Positions 12,643 to 26,038 of a stretch of 64,000 bases of DNA are shown piece after piece. The position numbers were made by a program, and so were the translations under genes. The notes under the pieces are model-generated. The model ran no database searches and was not told the origin of the DNA. It was given only the letters and a program-made list of their open reading frames with translations. Numbering within the stretch: the stretch's first letter is position 1; each line of letters opens with the position of its first letter. Source of the DNA: Inonotus obliquus (lineage: Eukaryota; Basidiomycota; Agaricomycetes; Hymenochaetales; Hymenochaetaceae); NCBI GenBank assembly GCA_032164295.1, contig JAJHTX010000007.1, positions 310,001 to 374,000 of the forward strand, given 5' to 3'.

Positions 12643-14322
12643 ATGACGCTTGCTACCAGATCCAATGCTGAGCCCCTTGATCCTAGCGTAGTCTCAATCT
12701 TTGTGAGAGACTATACTATTGATAAGTACTTCCAAGTAGCCATCGTCAGTGTCCTCGTCTATGATATGCGTGAGCATGTACCATAGCAATTTCCAAAAAA
12801 ACGCTGACAGCTGCGGAAGTAATCACATTGGATAAAGAGGTACCGAAGTCTTCCAGTCATCTTTGGATCATGAAGAAATAACTGTCCAACAATCTAGGCA
12901 AGGTACTTCTGGGTACGTCTACCAATCTTCTGTCAATGTAGGGGCACACTGACCATTGGGCTGATATAGAAACTTCCGAGGAGACCTGTCGATTTTGTAT
13001 ATTTTATGGCAGGTGTTAGCCTTTGTAAATACGAAGTGGTACTAAAGAACATACCAGAATCGCTACATCGGAATCTTCGGTGCTATTTCTGCTCTCTATT
13101 GTAAGTTGGTTGATTTACTGGTCACTGCAGTACGACTAAATTGTAACACACAAGTGGAATCGTTTTCCGCATCACTACCCTTGTGAGTTAGATCGTGGAA
13201 GATTGCTTGACCGCTAATCAATTCAGACTAGATGTATGTTGTCAAACCACACTAGTTCATATATGAGAAGAATGACGCGATTCAGGTCAATTTGCTCAAT
13301 GGACCTTTAATCTTTCCAGTGAGCACTCACACATCTTCTAAAACTCATGACTGACCACCGTCTAGACTGGACAACCATCATTTCAATCGACTGTAAGCAT
13401 TTCAAGGCCCATTTCACTTGCTCATGTTCACACTCCGAATAGACATCCTTATGATTCGCGTACTTGCGCTGTACTCGCAAGGTGGGATACAGTTCATTGC
13501 GATGCGCCATGCTTACACAGAACAGATAGGACGATGGTCCTATTCTTGAAAATGTTACTGGGATTGGAGGCCATGTCTAAACTAGGATTGATGATTTACT
13601 TAGTTGTGATACAACACAGTATGTCATGTTTATTGGATTGAATAGAGTATCTTACCTTGCTTTCAGATGCTGTTGGCGGTATTTCAACTATGACATTCTG
13701 CGGTATCGAGAACATTCCTCCGTGGCAACTTGGAATGGTCTCCTGGTGAGCAATCCAGGGCGATTAACATGGGCAAGCACTTATCTCGATTTAGGCTAAT
13801 CCCACTCGTGTACGGTATGATTCTCATGGTGCTAGCACTTTACAAGGCTGCAGAGTACTGGAGGATGTCCTTTGGATTCAAGGGATTCACGCTTGTGAAG
13901 GTTCTTATTCAGGACCAATTGATGTACTATGCTCTGTACGTACGATACTCCATTCCAAATTCGTTATCTGACTCCATTGGTCCCCCAAAGCGTCATCGCC
14001 TGCTCTGTGTTTGCCATTCTGGAGTTCAAACTGGCGATTTCGAACATCTTCTTGGCAGATGTACCGACTAATCTCGGGAACCCCTCACTTCTCAGCATTC
14101 TCGGGAGTCGGATGTTATTCAACCTGAAGGAGGCTGGAGAGCGAGGCGAGAACGAAGGTACGAGTTACAGAAGTCCAACTAGTACGATGAGCGAGATGGA
14201 TTTCGCCGAGCCTGCAAACCCGCAAAGGTACATTCTTCATTTGAATTTTTATAATGCATAAGAACTGACCAATGTTTAGAGAAAGTGGAACGGAGAGTGT
14301 TGGAAGTGGGGGAACTGCATAA
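12643..14322 (+). CDS. DUF6533-domain multi-pass membrane protein, array copy 4
   Basis: The start is the ATG of MTLATRSNAEPLDPS. This is the most diverged array copy: VSVLVYDM, VITLDKEV, RYFW, KLPRRPVDFVYF, NRYIGIFGAIS, LLGLEAMSKLGLMIY, GIENIPPWQLGMVSW, LIPLVYGMILMVLALYKAAEYW, SVIACSVFAILEFKLAISN, LGSRMLFNLKEAG. The tail is ESGTESVGSGGTA then TAA, a tail type shared only with copy 5. One small splice site kept in copies 1, 2, 3 and 5 (CTAG|GTGTATG near 13230) reads CTAGATGTATG here, so splicing of that linker may differ. Confidence 0.66.
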
Positions 14323-16722
14323 GTATACTCCGTAACTGGAAATGGATTATTGGATATCCCATCCGTGGATTATTCACGCGTCTCGTCGAATGCCTTGACT
14401 GCCAATATCTATTTATCGAGGCCCTGGTGTCCTTGTTTCTCCCCTTTGCCTTTCTTTTGGCCTCAGTCTCGTTTATCGTCCTCTATGTGTTTGGTATGTA
14501 CACTTCGCCACCATTAATATTGACTAGGATCCCTAGTGTCCAGATAGTTTGTCTATTTAATTTGAATGCAGCTTCGTTGTTATTACGTTTCTTATGAAAT
14601 GTGTATTTCGTACCTCAGGACAGACGGGCGAATACTAGCTGCCCGTTGCCGCTATCTCGTTCTGACATTCGCGATGCTCTGATAGATTCATCATATATTG
14701 GGCACCGCAAACTATAGTATTGAGCTCCTTCGCTCTGGACCAACATGAGAAGCTAATTCAGATTGCGGCTCAACCTCAATCTTACGACTGCGACTCCGAG
14801 TCGAGTCTCTCATGACTAGATATGCGGACTCGAACGAGTCCCCAGATAGATGGATCTAGAAAGAAATCAGCCAACCTGAATAATCATACACTCATCTCTC
14901 ACTGCGTTTATATGGGCTTCCTCGTCCTCTGTGACACTGTCAGAGGCTTAGGTATCTTGATCTCCCCAGAGACCAAGGAGAATTGTGTAGCAGAGAAAAA
15001 AGAGTAGTGACAGCTACCGTGCGTCGGAGAGCCAGAATAAGGGCTTGGAACTAGAGTGACGTCACGAGTCCACAGGCTGCGTGGCATTGACGAACAGTTC
15101 GCAACCCTCACGTCGTTGGTTGCACGGCATAAAGCTTGACATGGGGCTGGGGAAAGCTCTCTTGAGGCTGAGAACACGTGTCACTGCATTCTTCAGTGAT
15201 GTATCATCAGTACTAGTAGCGTTGACCATCAGCTTTCGCCTCTCGAACTCCGTACAACATCGCCACATTCTCCAGGGATGAATGGCTGAATGTGTGGTGA
15301 CATACTATGATGTCATCCACATCAGTCGAAAAGCAAAGAAAAATCCAATCCATCCTCGGTAGAAATCACTTTGAAGGGTCTCGTGAGAATCTTGATCCAC
15401 TATGAGCTCCTTGAGTATCTCTATCCAACAAGCCCTCCATGTTCCATCCCCGAGGACCCGAACAATCGGGAGTATGTGCACCTCTGGATACACTATGCGG
15501 CAAACAGATTGTTCCAGTTTTCTTCCGCCATAATCAATCACAAGACCGAGACAAAGAGGACGAAAGCGTCAGGACTTGCATGATGGACCGAGGTAGCTTG
15601 CGGAGAAACGCAGGTCCATATTTCGTGGTGATGAGTTGCCTTTGGTCGACGTCGTCAATCACACCATGGGCGGTTCGTGAATACATCATTGAAGTGCGCC
15701 GTGGATTCAAGGTATCGAGGTCCCGAATTTATGAAATTAATGGGCTGAATTGTTGGAGAATCGCGATAGCGTGAATAGAACGAGCCGCGCGAGTATTGTA
15801 GGGGTGGTTAGGACGATTGCGTTGTTGTACAGGATAAGGGACACTACGCTGAAATCTACGGGCGGTACCTACGAGACGAGGAGTAAAGTGAGGCCGTGAA
15901 CGCTGCGAGAGCAGAAAGAGTCATCCCCTTCGTTTCAAACTAAAGAGGTAAATTTGCAGCACTGGTGAAGGGTGCGGCAGAAACGTAGTTTGAAAATGTA
16001 TCGCACGAGTGATGGGTGCACGGCACATCTGTAACATACCGTTTAGAACGTGTACTGTGTACTTTAGAAATCGAGCGGTGTTATACTTGCAGTCGATGCA
16101 ATACCAGGAGCAAATGTCGACGAGCAGGTGCCAGGTTGAGTTGTGTTCAGAATGTCACAATGGTGTAATTTCACACGTGATGGGGTCACAGTAACGTGGC
16201 ACAGAGGCGTGCTCATATCTCGGTGAACGAACAGTACTAGTGCCTTCTACTCGAGTCCAAACGCTGTTCATTGAGCAGGTCAACCAAGTTGAGATAGTAT
16301 CGCGCTGCATGACCGCACGTACAATCTCACCTTACCTCCTCGGACTCTTGTGGTAAAGAGTTTCTGATTTGTAGTACAACGATGGTGATTCCAACTTGTC
16401 TGGTGGAAACTGTTCATTGCTTGCATTCACGAAGTCTCCAAGCCTACGATCTCGAAATGATGGTTCTTTCTCGTTACTCTGTTGTCTCCGGGTGGCACCC
16501 GTTGTATTTGCCTCTTCATCTCGACTCGTACCGCTGAGTGGACAACGGGCGGAGTTCTTACGCGTTCCAATCTGAAGCAGTAGAGACCATCATGCTCGGA
16601 TGTACCCATCGAATGTAAAGCGAAGCAAGATACGGGTGACATACAAATACCGTGTACTATATAATCTGAAATCTCGACCCCGCAACACGAGCTCACACTC
16701 ACTGCATACCTTTGTCCAACGG
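14323..16722. repeat. Array spacer S4 (long type)
   Basis: This 2400-bp spacer is the partner of S2. It holds the hairpin at 14826-14841, the AAAGCTTGACATGGGGCTGG block near 15130, and a minus-strand open stretch at 15305-15541 (PEVHILPIVRVLGDGTWRAC...). The latter aligns by position with sequence near 19.6 kb. The stretch from 15500 to 15680 matches 19.67-19.80 kb and 27.51-27.69 kb. These are remnants of one minus-strand gene family. No intact gene was found. Confidence 0.6.
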
Positions 16723-18405
16723 ATGACGCTTGTTACCAGATCCGACGTTCAACCTATTCCCTCTAGTCTACTCCCGATCGTTGTGAGGGAATATAGTATA
16801 ACTCAATACTTCCAGGTAGCCATTCTCAGCGTCCTGGTCTATGATACCCGTGAGCATGGTATACAATGATCGCAAATTATATACTGACAGCCGCGAAAGT
16901 CATTACTTTGGATAAGGAGGTATCAAACTCTTCTCGTCTCTTTTTCTGATCGTATAGTGCTGACTGTCCGACAATCTAGGTAAGTTACTTCTGGGTACGT
17001 CTACCAATCTTCTGTCATTGTTCGAGGTGCACACTGACTGTTGTGCCCATATAGAAAGTTCCGAGGAGACCCGTCGACTTTGTATACTTTGTAGTAAGTA
17101 TTGACCTTTGTTAATACTAGATGACGATAAAGAGTACACCAGAACCGCTACATCGGAATCCTCGGTGCTATTTCCAGACTCTATTGTAAGTTGGTTGATT
17201 TACTGGTCACTGCAGTACGACTAAATCGTAACACGGAAGGGCGATCGTTTTCCGCATCACTACCCGTGTGAGTTCGACGGCAGAAAGTTGTTTGACCGCT
17301 AATCAATTCAGACTAGGTGTATGTCATCAAACCTCATCAGCTCAGATGTGAGAAGAATGACGTAATTCAGGTAATTTTGCTGAATGGACCTTCAATGTGT
17401 CCAGTGAGTACTGTCACGCGTTCTGAAACTTATGGCTCACCGTTGACCAGACTGGATAACCATCATTTCAATCGACTGTACGCATTTATAGACCCATTAC
17501 CTTGCTCATATTAACACTCCGAATAGATATCCTGATGATTCGCGTACTTGCGTTGTACTCGCAAGGTGGGATATAGTTGCTTGCGATGCGCCATGCTTAC
17601 GCAGAACAGATAGGATGTTGGCCATATTCTTGAAAACGTTGCTCGTGCTGGAGGCTGCATCTAAACTAGGATTGATGATTTACGGGACTATACTACAACA
17701 CAGTATGTCATATGTTTAGTGGATTGAATAGATTACCTTACCTTGCTGTCAGTTGCAGTTGGCGGGTTCGAAACTATGACATTCTGTGGTGTCGACAATA
17801 TTCCTCCGTGGCAGCTTGGAATGGCCGACTGGTGAGCAATTCAGGGCAATCTGAGCAAGCACTCATCTCGATTTAGGGTCATCCCACTCGTCTACGGAAT
17901 GATTCTCATGGTGCTCGCACTTTACAAGGCTGCAGATTACTGGAGGATGTCCTTCGGATTTAAGGGGTTCACGCTTGTGAAGGTTCTCATACAAGACCAA
18001 GTGATGTATTATGCTCTGTACGTAAGCCTCTTCATTTCCAAGCCCATCATCTGATACATAAAGTACTTCAAAGCGTAATCGCCTGCTCTGTGTTTGCCAT
18101 TCTACAGTTCAGAGTGTTGGTTTCGAACGTCTTCCTGTCCGGTGTGCTGGGCAGTCTTGCAAACCCTGCACTTCTCAGCGTTCTCGGCAGTCGAATGTTG
18201 TTCAACCTGAAGGAGGCTGGAGAACGAGGCGAGAACGAGGGAACGAGCTACAGAAGTCCATCGAGTACGATAAGCGAGATGGATTTCGCCGAGCCTGCCA
18301 ATCCCCAAAGGTACAGTCTCGCTTTGCATCTCTACTACGCATAATATCTGATCAATGTTTAGGGAAAGTGGAACGGAGAGTGCTGGAAGTGGGGGAACTG
18401 CATAA
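16723..18405 (+). CDS. DUF6533-domain multi-pass membrane protein, array copy 5
   Basis: The start is the ATG of MTLVTRSDVQPIPSS. It carries ILSVLVYDT, VITLDKEV, KVPRRPVDFVYFV, NRYIGILGAIS, ILMIRVLALYSQ, LLVLEAASKLGLMIYGT, CGVDNIPPWQLGMADW, VIPLVYGMILMVLALYKAADYWRM, and SRMLFNLKEAGERG. The tail is ESGTESAGSGGTA then TAA. It is the last member of the array. Its short intron at 17097-17139 shows the empty-site state of the insertion in copy 2. All exons seen are in frame. Confidence 0.72.
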
Positions 18406-20727
18406 GTGTACTCCGTATCTGGATACGGATATCCCTGCCGATGTTTATCAACGCATCTCGTCGAATGCTTCCTGTTCGAGAACCAATACCCTATTTATCG
18501 AGGCATCCTTGTTCCTCGTTTTTCTTTTTGTTTCTCTTGACCGACGTCTCGTGCTCTGAAATTCTGATGTTGTTGATTATGTTGCGTCTTCGCCCTGCTG
18601 ACCGGGATTGCTAGTGTCGAAATATTTATGTCATTGAATCTGGTCTATTTTCTTTGAGAGCAGTTTACTTCGTTGCGCCCCGCATAGGTTGTTTTGCAAA
18701 CAATCGTACGTCGTGATTCTCAAAGGCAGGCGGCGCCAGATTTGCACTGACCAGCTATGATGTATCGTGAACTCTGAACCTCGCTAAAAATACAACTGTC
18801 ACAAAGTGCGATTGCCACTACTGCGGCACTCTTTCTCGTCATCGCTAAATTTGCATCAGGACTATAAAGAAAAGGACAAGTTGGTTAGGACGGAGGTTCC
18901 GCATGTCGAATGGGATGTGGTGCGCTAAATGCTTCTAAGTGTTTTACGGTTGCCACAATCTACATTTACTGAACCCGTCCATCCTATATAATGCGCTTTC
19001 GAAAATTTCCATTAACCCATTTCGTAAAACGTGCCTTCCCACTTTCTTTCTGTTTGCGTCTCGGCATGCATTGTTGGTTCGACAGGTCTGTAATGAAGTC
19101 ATTTGAGCACTCATATCAATATCATGGTCAAATACCTCTATAATGGGAATAGCAAGTCTGCACACAGAGGAACCTAACGACAGTGATCACAAACTTTCCC
19201 AGTTTATCATCCTCATAAGAAGAAGAAACAAACCAAATACTGTGATACGGCGAAATGATTAACCCACGCGCAACTGATGCAGCTGCAAAGGCAGTTACAA
19301 AGAACCAAGGACCCCGCAGCATTATCCTCTACAGGGGTGGGTAGTTCATAGCCGCATCGAAGCTGGTGGAAACCATGCGCCCAGTTCCACAAGTTCTAGA
19401 AGGATTCACGGATCGCACTAAAAGAGGAATCGATATCGTATCAGCACAAGAGAGTTAATCACTACAATAACGTCGCTCTATCACTCACCTTTTGCGGACA
19501 TCTCGGTCAAGAATCAATCTAACGGGTCTCATCTCGGTGGTTGAATAGCCCTCCACGAATTCTTGATCCTCTGCAAGATCCCTACCCAACCAGCCTTCCA
19601 CGTCTCCTTCCTGTGGAGCAAACATCCGGGTGTATGTGCATCTCTGGATGGGTTACATCAGTAAACAGATTGTTCCAGCTGTCTTCTGCTTTCTCCGATC
19701 ACAAGAGCGAGAGAAACAAGACGAAGCACATCAGGTCTTGTACTTTGATCTGAGGTAACTTGCGAAGAAACGCAAAGAACCATAATTCGTTGGAGAGGAG
19801 TTGAATTTATTTTTTTGGTCGAGGTTCCCATTGCTCCGCGGGCGATTCGTGAGTAAGTAGTCGTTGAGGAATACCATGGGATGAATGCGCTGGATCAATG
19901 GAGCAGCGAGACAGCATGCTGAGGCCAACTTGAGGGTCAGAAGTCGTTCTAGATATGGTGGTTGGATGGCTGAATTGAACTTACGGGCGGGGGACAAGGG
20001 GCGCTACTTTCTATCGTAGACCAATCATATCTGAACGTGCCGTTCAGAAAGACAATGGGATACTTACGTAAGTGACGTACGACATTATGTAATGTAAAGC
20101 TTTCTAGTCGCCGCAGCCATACGCAATTTAATTTGACTCGGACTTGATCGTTTACAATTGTGCGGGCGAATGGTGTTGCTACCACCGCATCGCGAGGTGA
20201 CCCACAAATCTGCTCGCGACGTATCAAATATCTTGATTCTGAGGAGGTCAATTTGTCTGGGTAATGGCTAAGATGTTGACAATCGCAATGGCATGTTGGG
20301 TGGTGCAGCATAATGGCGGTACCGATGGTTGTTGTACTAGACGCCTCATGACTGGGAGAACATCGTCCTACGTGCCCGGCTGATCATTTATCAATGTTGA
20401 CATTGTCAGGATCGTTTTCGTCCTGTTCTCCCCGGTCTCTGATGCCCTTGACATATTCTGTTCCTTTACGAGGAAGAGAATACAGTGTCTACTTTCCCTA
20501 CCTTTGCTACACACACCCACGATGCTCGTTCGTCTCCGTGTCGGTCAGATGGGAGTGAGTAGGAAGATCATCAGTGGATAATGGCCATAGGAATCCAAGG
20601 CCATCTAGAACGGGTGTTGACCTTGTTGGGTAGGAGGAAGAGCTACGAGATTGATTATTCGTTGACGTTTATTCAATGATTACAATACTGCAACACTCGT
20701 TGATGCGTATATGCAAGCAAGAAGGTC
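18406..20727. repeat. Array-edge spacer S5 with decayed remnant, no intact gene
   Basis: The sequence starts like the other spacers but soon diverges. Around 19560-19880 it aligns with the S4 stretch at 15440-15680 and with 27.5-27.7 kb (shared words GTTCCAGCTGTCTTCTGC, GTGTATGTGCATCTCTGGAT). It is a broken copy of the same minus-strand gene. Short minus-strand frames at 19128-19322 and 19949-20311 are not supported by any motif. The end holds the 3' flank of the STAND gene. Confidence 0.5.
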
Positions 20728-23700
20728 CTATTCACGCTCCGCCCCTTCAACAGTCGTGATCTTTGCCCAATCCTTCCCATGGAAGAGCTTCCTCCACTCA
20801 GAGTTCAAGATGCGCTCGTCATGTTCGTCCCTGGTGACCGTGCTATCCTGGGTCGTGTGGCATGTACATCCCCTGTGTTCTGGAGGGACCCATAAGAGGA
20901 GATCGTCATCTAATGTTCGAATCCAGCCGTCGTCCGGGGCGTACAACGGATTGGCAGAGAGCAGGAGCGATTGTACCTTCGGCGCTATTTCTTCTGGCCA
21001 CCAGCTTGGTATGGACACGAAGCATTGCCTCTCTGTGTCCCAGCGGCTTTCGCCTCGATGTACAACACCGAGTGGTGCACCGCTGATCGCATCCCACATT
21101 CGTATTTCATCTTGTGAACTCGATAGAATCCTGCTTCCATCTCGCGAATATCCAATGTCAACGACCCGACCTTCATGGCCCTCCAACGGCATTCCAAGTT
21201 GCTCGCCAGTTTCTGCATCCCATATTCGGACAGTTCTATCGTCTGAACCTGAAAGTATCTTGCTGCCATCTGGGGAGTATGCAACAGCCCAGATCCAATC
21301 TCTGTGACCTTTGAGCGGATTGCCGATTGAAGCTGCCATTTTCGCATTCCAGATACGCAATGTGTAGTCGACAGATCCAGTTACTATCCTATTTCCGTCC
21401 GGCGAATACGCAACAGCCGAGACTAGACCTAGGTGACACTCCATCGACTCAAAGAGGTAATCTCCCCGAGTATCCCATATCCGTATCCTGCCATCTTCGT
21501 GACCAGAGACGAACCTACTTCCGTCCGGACGAAATGCGACACATCTGACAGTTGACTTTGTCTTGAACGGTCCATCGAGGGGCACCCCGCTCAACGTATC
21601 CCTTATCCGTAATCCATGCCGAGTTCCAGAGATGATTCTACTCCCATCCCCAGAGAATGCAACGGACAGGACAAGGGAGACATGAGAGGAATGCCCGCTG
21701 AGAGGTCCATGAATGTTCACTCCCGTCCGGCCGTCCCAGATATTCAGCGTGCCAGCCCTGTGTACAGATACAATTCTATTGCTGTCCGAGGAGCACGTCA
21801 AACTCCAGATATCAATTTCAGAATCTATGTGCCGTCCCGCTATTTTTTTAGTCGCTGAACTTTCGAACACAATCTTGGGACGATTCGAAACAAAGTGCAG
21901 GGTACGACTATTGGGAAACGAATCTCCCGATAGCCATGTTGATGTAGATAGGTATACGTGTGGTGCGCTGAGCTCCATTGCAGTGTCGTTACTCGAAACA
22001 AAGTCATGAAGTTCCTTCGCCACTTCGCAAACGTCGTTATGGTCCTATGTAGAAAGTTTCAGTGGTAATCAAGCTCTGCTTAACCCATGCCCACCTTGAA
22101 GAAATCAATGCACTTCAAAAGAATCCCCTTGGACATTTCCGACCTTGCAGTCAGGCTGAGCACCTCAAGCCAGACTAGTATTTTTGGAGAGCATAGAAAG
22201 TCGAGCACGGTTTTGCGGAAGGCATGAGCATTTCCCGACGTTATAACTAAGTCCATCCAGCTCAGGCAAGAGTAGTACAGTACCTCGGGAATACGCGACT
22301 TGATCCGCGCCGCAAGATACTCGGCGTCCATGTTCAAAAGATAGGATGAATCCAGTCTACAAAGGATAAACCGAAGATGCGCATCCATCTCATTCAAGCA
22401 TCGTCGGGTTACTCCATTCCTGATCATGTCAATGTCGATGGCAAAGGCGCCAGATCTCTGTTTGTCAGAAAGGAGGTCGAGGAACAGATCTGCTGGGAAT
22501 AATAACTTGACTTCGGATCCATCGAATGATAGAACCGGCCGGAGAGAACGGAGGAGGTCCGATAATGCATCCGACGTGACCGCTGGCCAAAATGGTCTCA
22601 AAATCTGGTGCAGTAGGTCCTGTATTGGTGGTTTTCCACTGATTGCGATGACGAAGGCGATCACCGCTAGGACGTCGCGGATGATTGGCACCATATCTTT
22701 GGCGTACCATGATCGAGACATAATGGCAGCAGTTGAGAAGTGAAACAGTTCGTCCATCCCTGGTCGCTGAACCTGAACCGCTTTCTCTACAAGGTCATTA
22801 CTGACCTCCAACACACTTAGCCTCCTACATACCCAATTGATCCTCGAAAACAGTCCCGGAGTCTTGTAGTCCAGAGAGCGTTCCCTTGTCGCATAAAGCG
22901 CTTCGTCCATTGCACAGAACTTAACATAGGCTGCCATGTCCAGCTCAAAGTCGACACGTGGGTCGCCAATGTCTAATTCCTGACAACCGGTCCCCAAGAG
23001 AACATCGAATTCGGGTAGCTTCCTGCTACTGATGAAAACTTTTAGCCATGGAACTAGCTCGGCGATATCCTTTATATATTCGACCAGGAACAGTCGCGAA
23101 TATTCCAAATTGCAGCACTGTTCCAGCGCATCCAGAACGATGATCAAAGACTGATGTGAGGGTGGCTGATATTTTGCCATGGTCGGTTTCGAGAGCTCGG
23201 TCAACGGTTTCCGCATTAGTAGCTCGAACTTGGAAACCAGGCTGCTGTGGATATTTCGCTCGGCGGGTCCACTCAATAGGTTGAGGATAAGGGAGAAGTA
23301 GGGCTCGTGCCACTTCGCTAGGTGATATGCGATCGTGGAAATGACTGCTTCGGGATTCCGACGTTCCCTTCCACATCCATCAAAAAAAAAGCATCCAGCA
23401 AGGCGATTCTGCTCGTCGAATAGCTGAGCAACAGTATGCGCTATCGTAGACTTTCCTGATCCTTCGGAACCATAAAGCCAGAAGATTTTCGAGTCGGACG
23501 AAGCCCAGCGTTCTATGATGTCGAGGGTATCCTTCCTCGTCCCTTCGAAGCACGATTTCTCGCTGGCATAAAAAACCGAGTCCACAGGTCGAAGGCGTGC
23601 AAGAAGCAAGTTTGCCGTGTGAGTTTCTAGTACCTGTTAAGTGGAACTACCAAACTGAACAGCGTAGACTCACCTATGCGTAAGACAGTCTTCCATATTT

Positions 23701-25000
23701 CCGTCTTTACACACCAGTCGAATGTCTCCCTCAACTTCTTGAGCTTCTCCTTGTAACCGCCGACTTCTTCCAATCGATCCTTCAAAAGGAAACCTGGTTC
23801 CGGAATGGTCAGCTCTAAACAACGAACTGGATCTGGATTCCTACCAAGGATCGTATCAGTTGAACTATCGATTATAGCCCTAGATATTTTCTCAAACACT
23901 TTGAGAAGAGATTCGGCAGTCTGGATAGTCACTGAGCTCTTGCAGTGCTCGATTGGGATCTCCGTGAACGGAAGGAAAGAAGCTATGTCTTCCATCAGCT
24001 CTGTTGCCGCTGCATGACACTCCTGCAGCGTCGTGCATCTCTAGCAATATAATATGAGTTAGCTTACAATTCGAAGAATTCTTCTGCTTGCCTCGTAAAG
24101 TAATGTAGCCACCTTAACTGCGGCTTTCGCTGCAGGGTGCGCCTGAGTGACAAGTAAAATGAGAGGTTATGAATGAAATAATGCAAAGCTCACATCGCCC
24201 AGCGGTTCCGCGATAGCAACAATGATATTCAAAGCCTCGCACACATTTCCAAGCTTCTCCATAAACGTTTTCATGCTTGATAACCGATCTTGTGCCTCCT
24301 CAATAAGCTTCCGAATCAGTTCAACAAACTAGAAGTGAATGATTAGTGTTGTATAGTATCGAACTACCTGTGCTACCCACCGGGCCGCCAGTTTCGCAGT
24401 AAATGATCATTGACACGACCTCCCCGCCTGGTTTTGCATTACACAATGTCAACATAGAGCGAGGCAGCAGTTGGCTCAGTATCTCACCGTCAATTACAAG
24501 TACTGGTTTCATGACCATGTCAGCTACCGAAACAACAGTTCTGAAATATCTGTCTCTTCGCTTGATCCTATGATGCTCCCGAACAACAATAATGAGCTTT
24601 GCTTCAGACGAAAATTGCCTGTAGTCCCAGCGAGGTGTGTCAGTACGTACAATTTACATGGAGGAGTACCCACTTGTTAATATCCCAAGAGACTTCCTGG
24701 TGCTTCCTATATTCCCGTGATTTATTCGTCACCTTATCACCTATCATAATTTGAACAGAGACAGGATATTTTTTTCGAGGTGCCTTGTAGGTGACTTTGA
24801 TGCCTGTTGATAGCGACTTATCGTTCTGCGCCTTGCGGAACACTTCCGAGGGAGCAGTTACCAGTAACAGTCACTACACTGCACAATATGTGGGTAAGTA
24901 ATTTCCATGCGGAAGCGTAGATGAGCTCATGCACTCACTGATTCAAATCCGCCGTAGCAGATGTAAGAGCGGACGATATAGGTTTTTGAGAGGGAGGCAT
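20728..25000 (-). CDS. NACHT-WD40 STAND (NLR-like) protein with C2-like N-terminus
   Basis: This is a predicted cytosolic signal-transducing NTPase of the fungal NLR-like class. The start is the ATG of MPPSQKPISSA at 25000. The N-terminus (24.3-24.85 kb) reads as a C2-like beta domain (YPVSVQIMIGDK, VSWDINK). A helical segment follows (FVELIRKLIEEAQDRLSSM, HPAAKAAVKVATLLYEAS). The NACHT domain begins near 23.58 kb with LLARLRPVDSVFY, Walker A GSEGSGKST and Walker B LIIVLDALEQC. After an intron near 22.05 kb the C-terminus has at least six WD40 repeats (VAYSPDGSKILSGSDDRTVRIWD type) and ends VEGAERE. Fungal proteins of this build act in nonself recognition or programmed cell death, but the effector outcome of this one cannot be read. 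Inner exon joins at 23.6-24.9 kb are approximate. Confidence 0.8.
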
Positions 25001-26038
25001 ATCGCTTCTGGGACGTATCCAAGAGGGGCAGAGAGAGGGGATGGGCGATGAGAAGCTGCGATCATTCAATGCGCGTCCTTGTTATTATTGAATGTGACCT
25101 GCGCGCAACCTCGTGGTATGACTTATGGTATGAGTTATTAATGAGAAGCTCGATTTTGATTACTTACGATAAAGCGATGATTGATATGCTGCATTCGTAT
25201 TTTTGACACGTCCTCAAACCGACAATGCCGAGAGAAAATACGTGCAGTGCCTCTCAATCATACATAGATAACTTACTTACTTCGTGTTCAATTTATAGCC
25301 CGTCACACCACATCGTTCATCCTTGCTGAAGCCTTGTACATCTCGTTTGGATAACCTGAAATGAAAAGCACAGCTTGAGCTTCACAAGCGCTTAACCTTG
25401 TAAAATTTTCGCTCACACGCCATCCCCTCGTGCCTTCGTGCAGAAAAGCCGCGGAATAAGGCTCTATAGAATGGGAATTCGAAGTGATGGAATAGAGGTA
25501 GAGCTGTAACCGCCTACATGGTTGCAAGGATGATTGGTCCAAGAGACGTGATTGTGCCACTTGGGCACGATCGCCGACTCTCATCGGACGGAAACTGCCG
25601 AGTACATCCCTACCGTATCGCAAGCGCATATGCCTTCTAGGAATTCTAAATCATTCAAAAGCAGGAGATAGTAAAGGGTAGAAAATGAAAGTCTGGACAT
25701 GTAGAATCTATGTGAATATGAATGAGGTAAGCTAGGAATGAGAGTATTAGTTAGTTGGAAATTGTCCAAACGACAAAAATAAAGTAGAAAGAGCGAAAGT
25801 TATGATCATCTATCATCTATAGGGAGGCAAGAAATATAGTCGAAATGGGCATGGATAGAAGGATAACGAAAACGGGATTCAGTTTAGGTAGGACGGTAGT
25901 ATAAAGTATCGCCAGTGGGAGAAATGGATTATGCTTCAGCGTAGTTGGTAATATCATTCGAGACCGGGTATGGCCCTTATGAGTGGAATCTAGGGGGAAA
26001 TGGATGGTAAAGAGAGGCGAATTCCGAACTGGACACGA
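25001..26038. other. Intergenic, no gene seen
   Basis: This stretch of about 1 kb lies upstream of the STAND gene. Two minus-strand frames (25303-25629 and 25581-25769) have no recognisable motif or splice pattern. No RNA gene or repeat was seen. It should contain the STAND promoter. Confidence 0.5.

Noticed and set aside
20711..21307. Long plus-strand open frame of 198 codons
   Set aside because: It lies antisense to the WD40 repeats; its openness is a shadow of the repeated coding sequence and it shows no motif.
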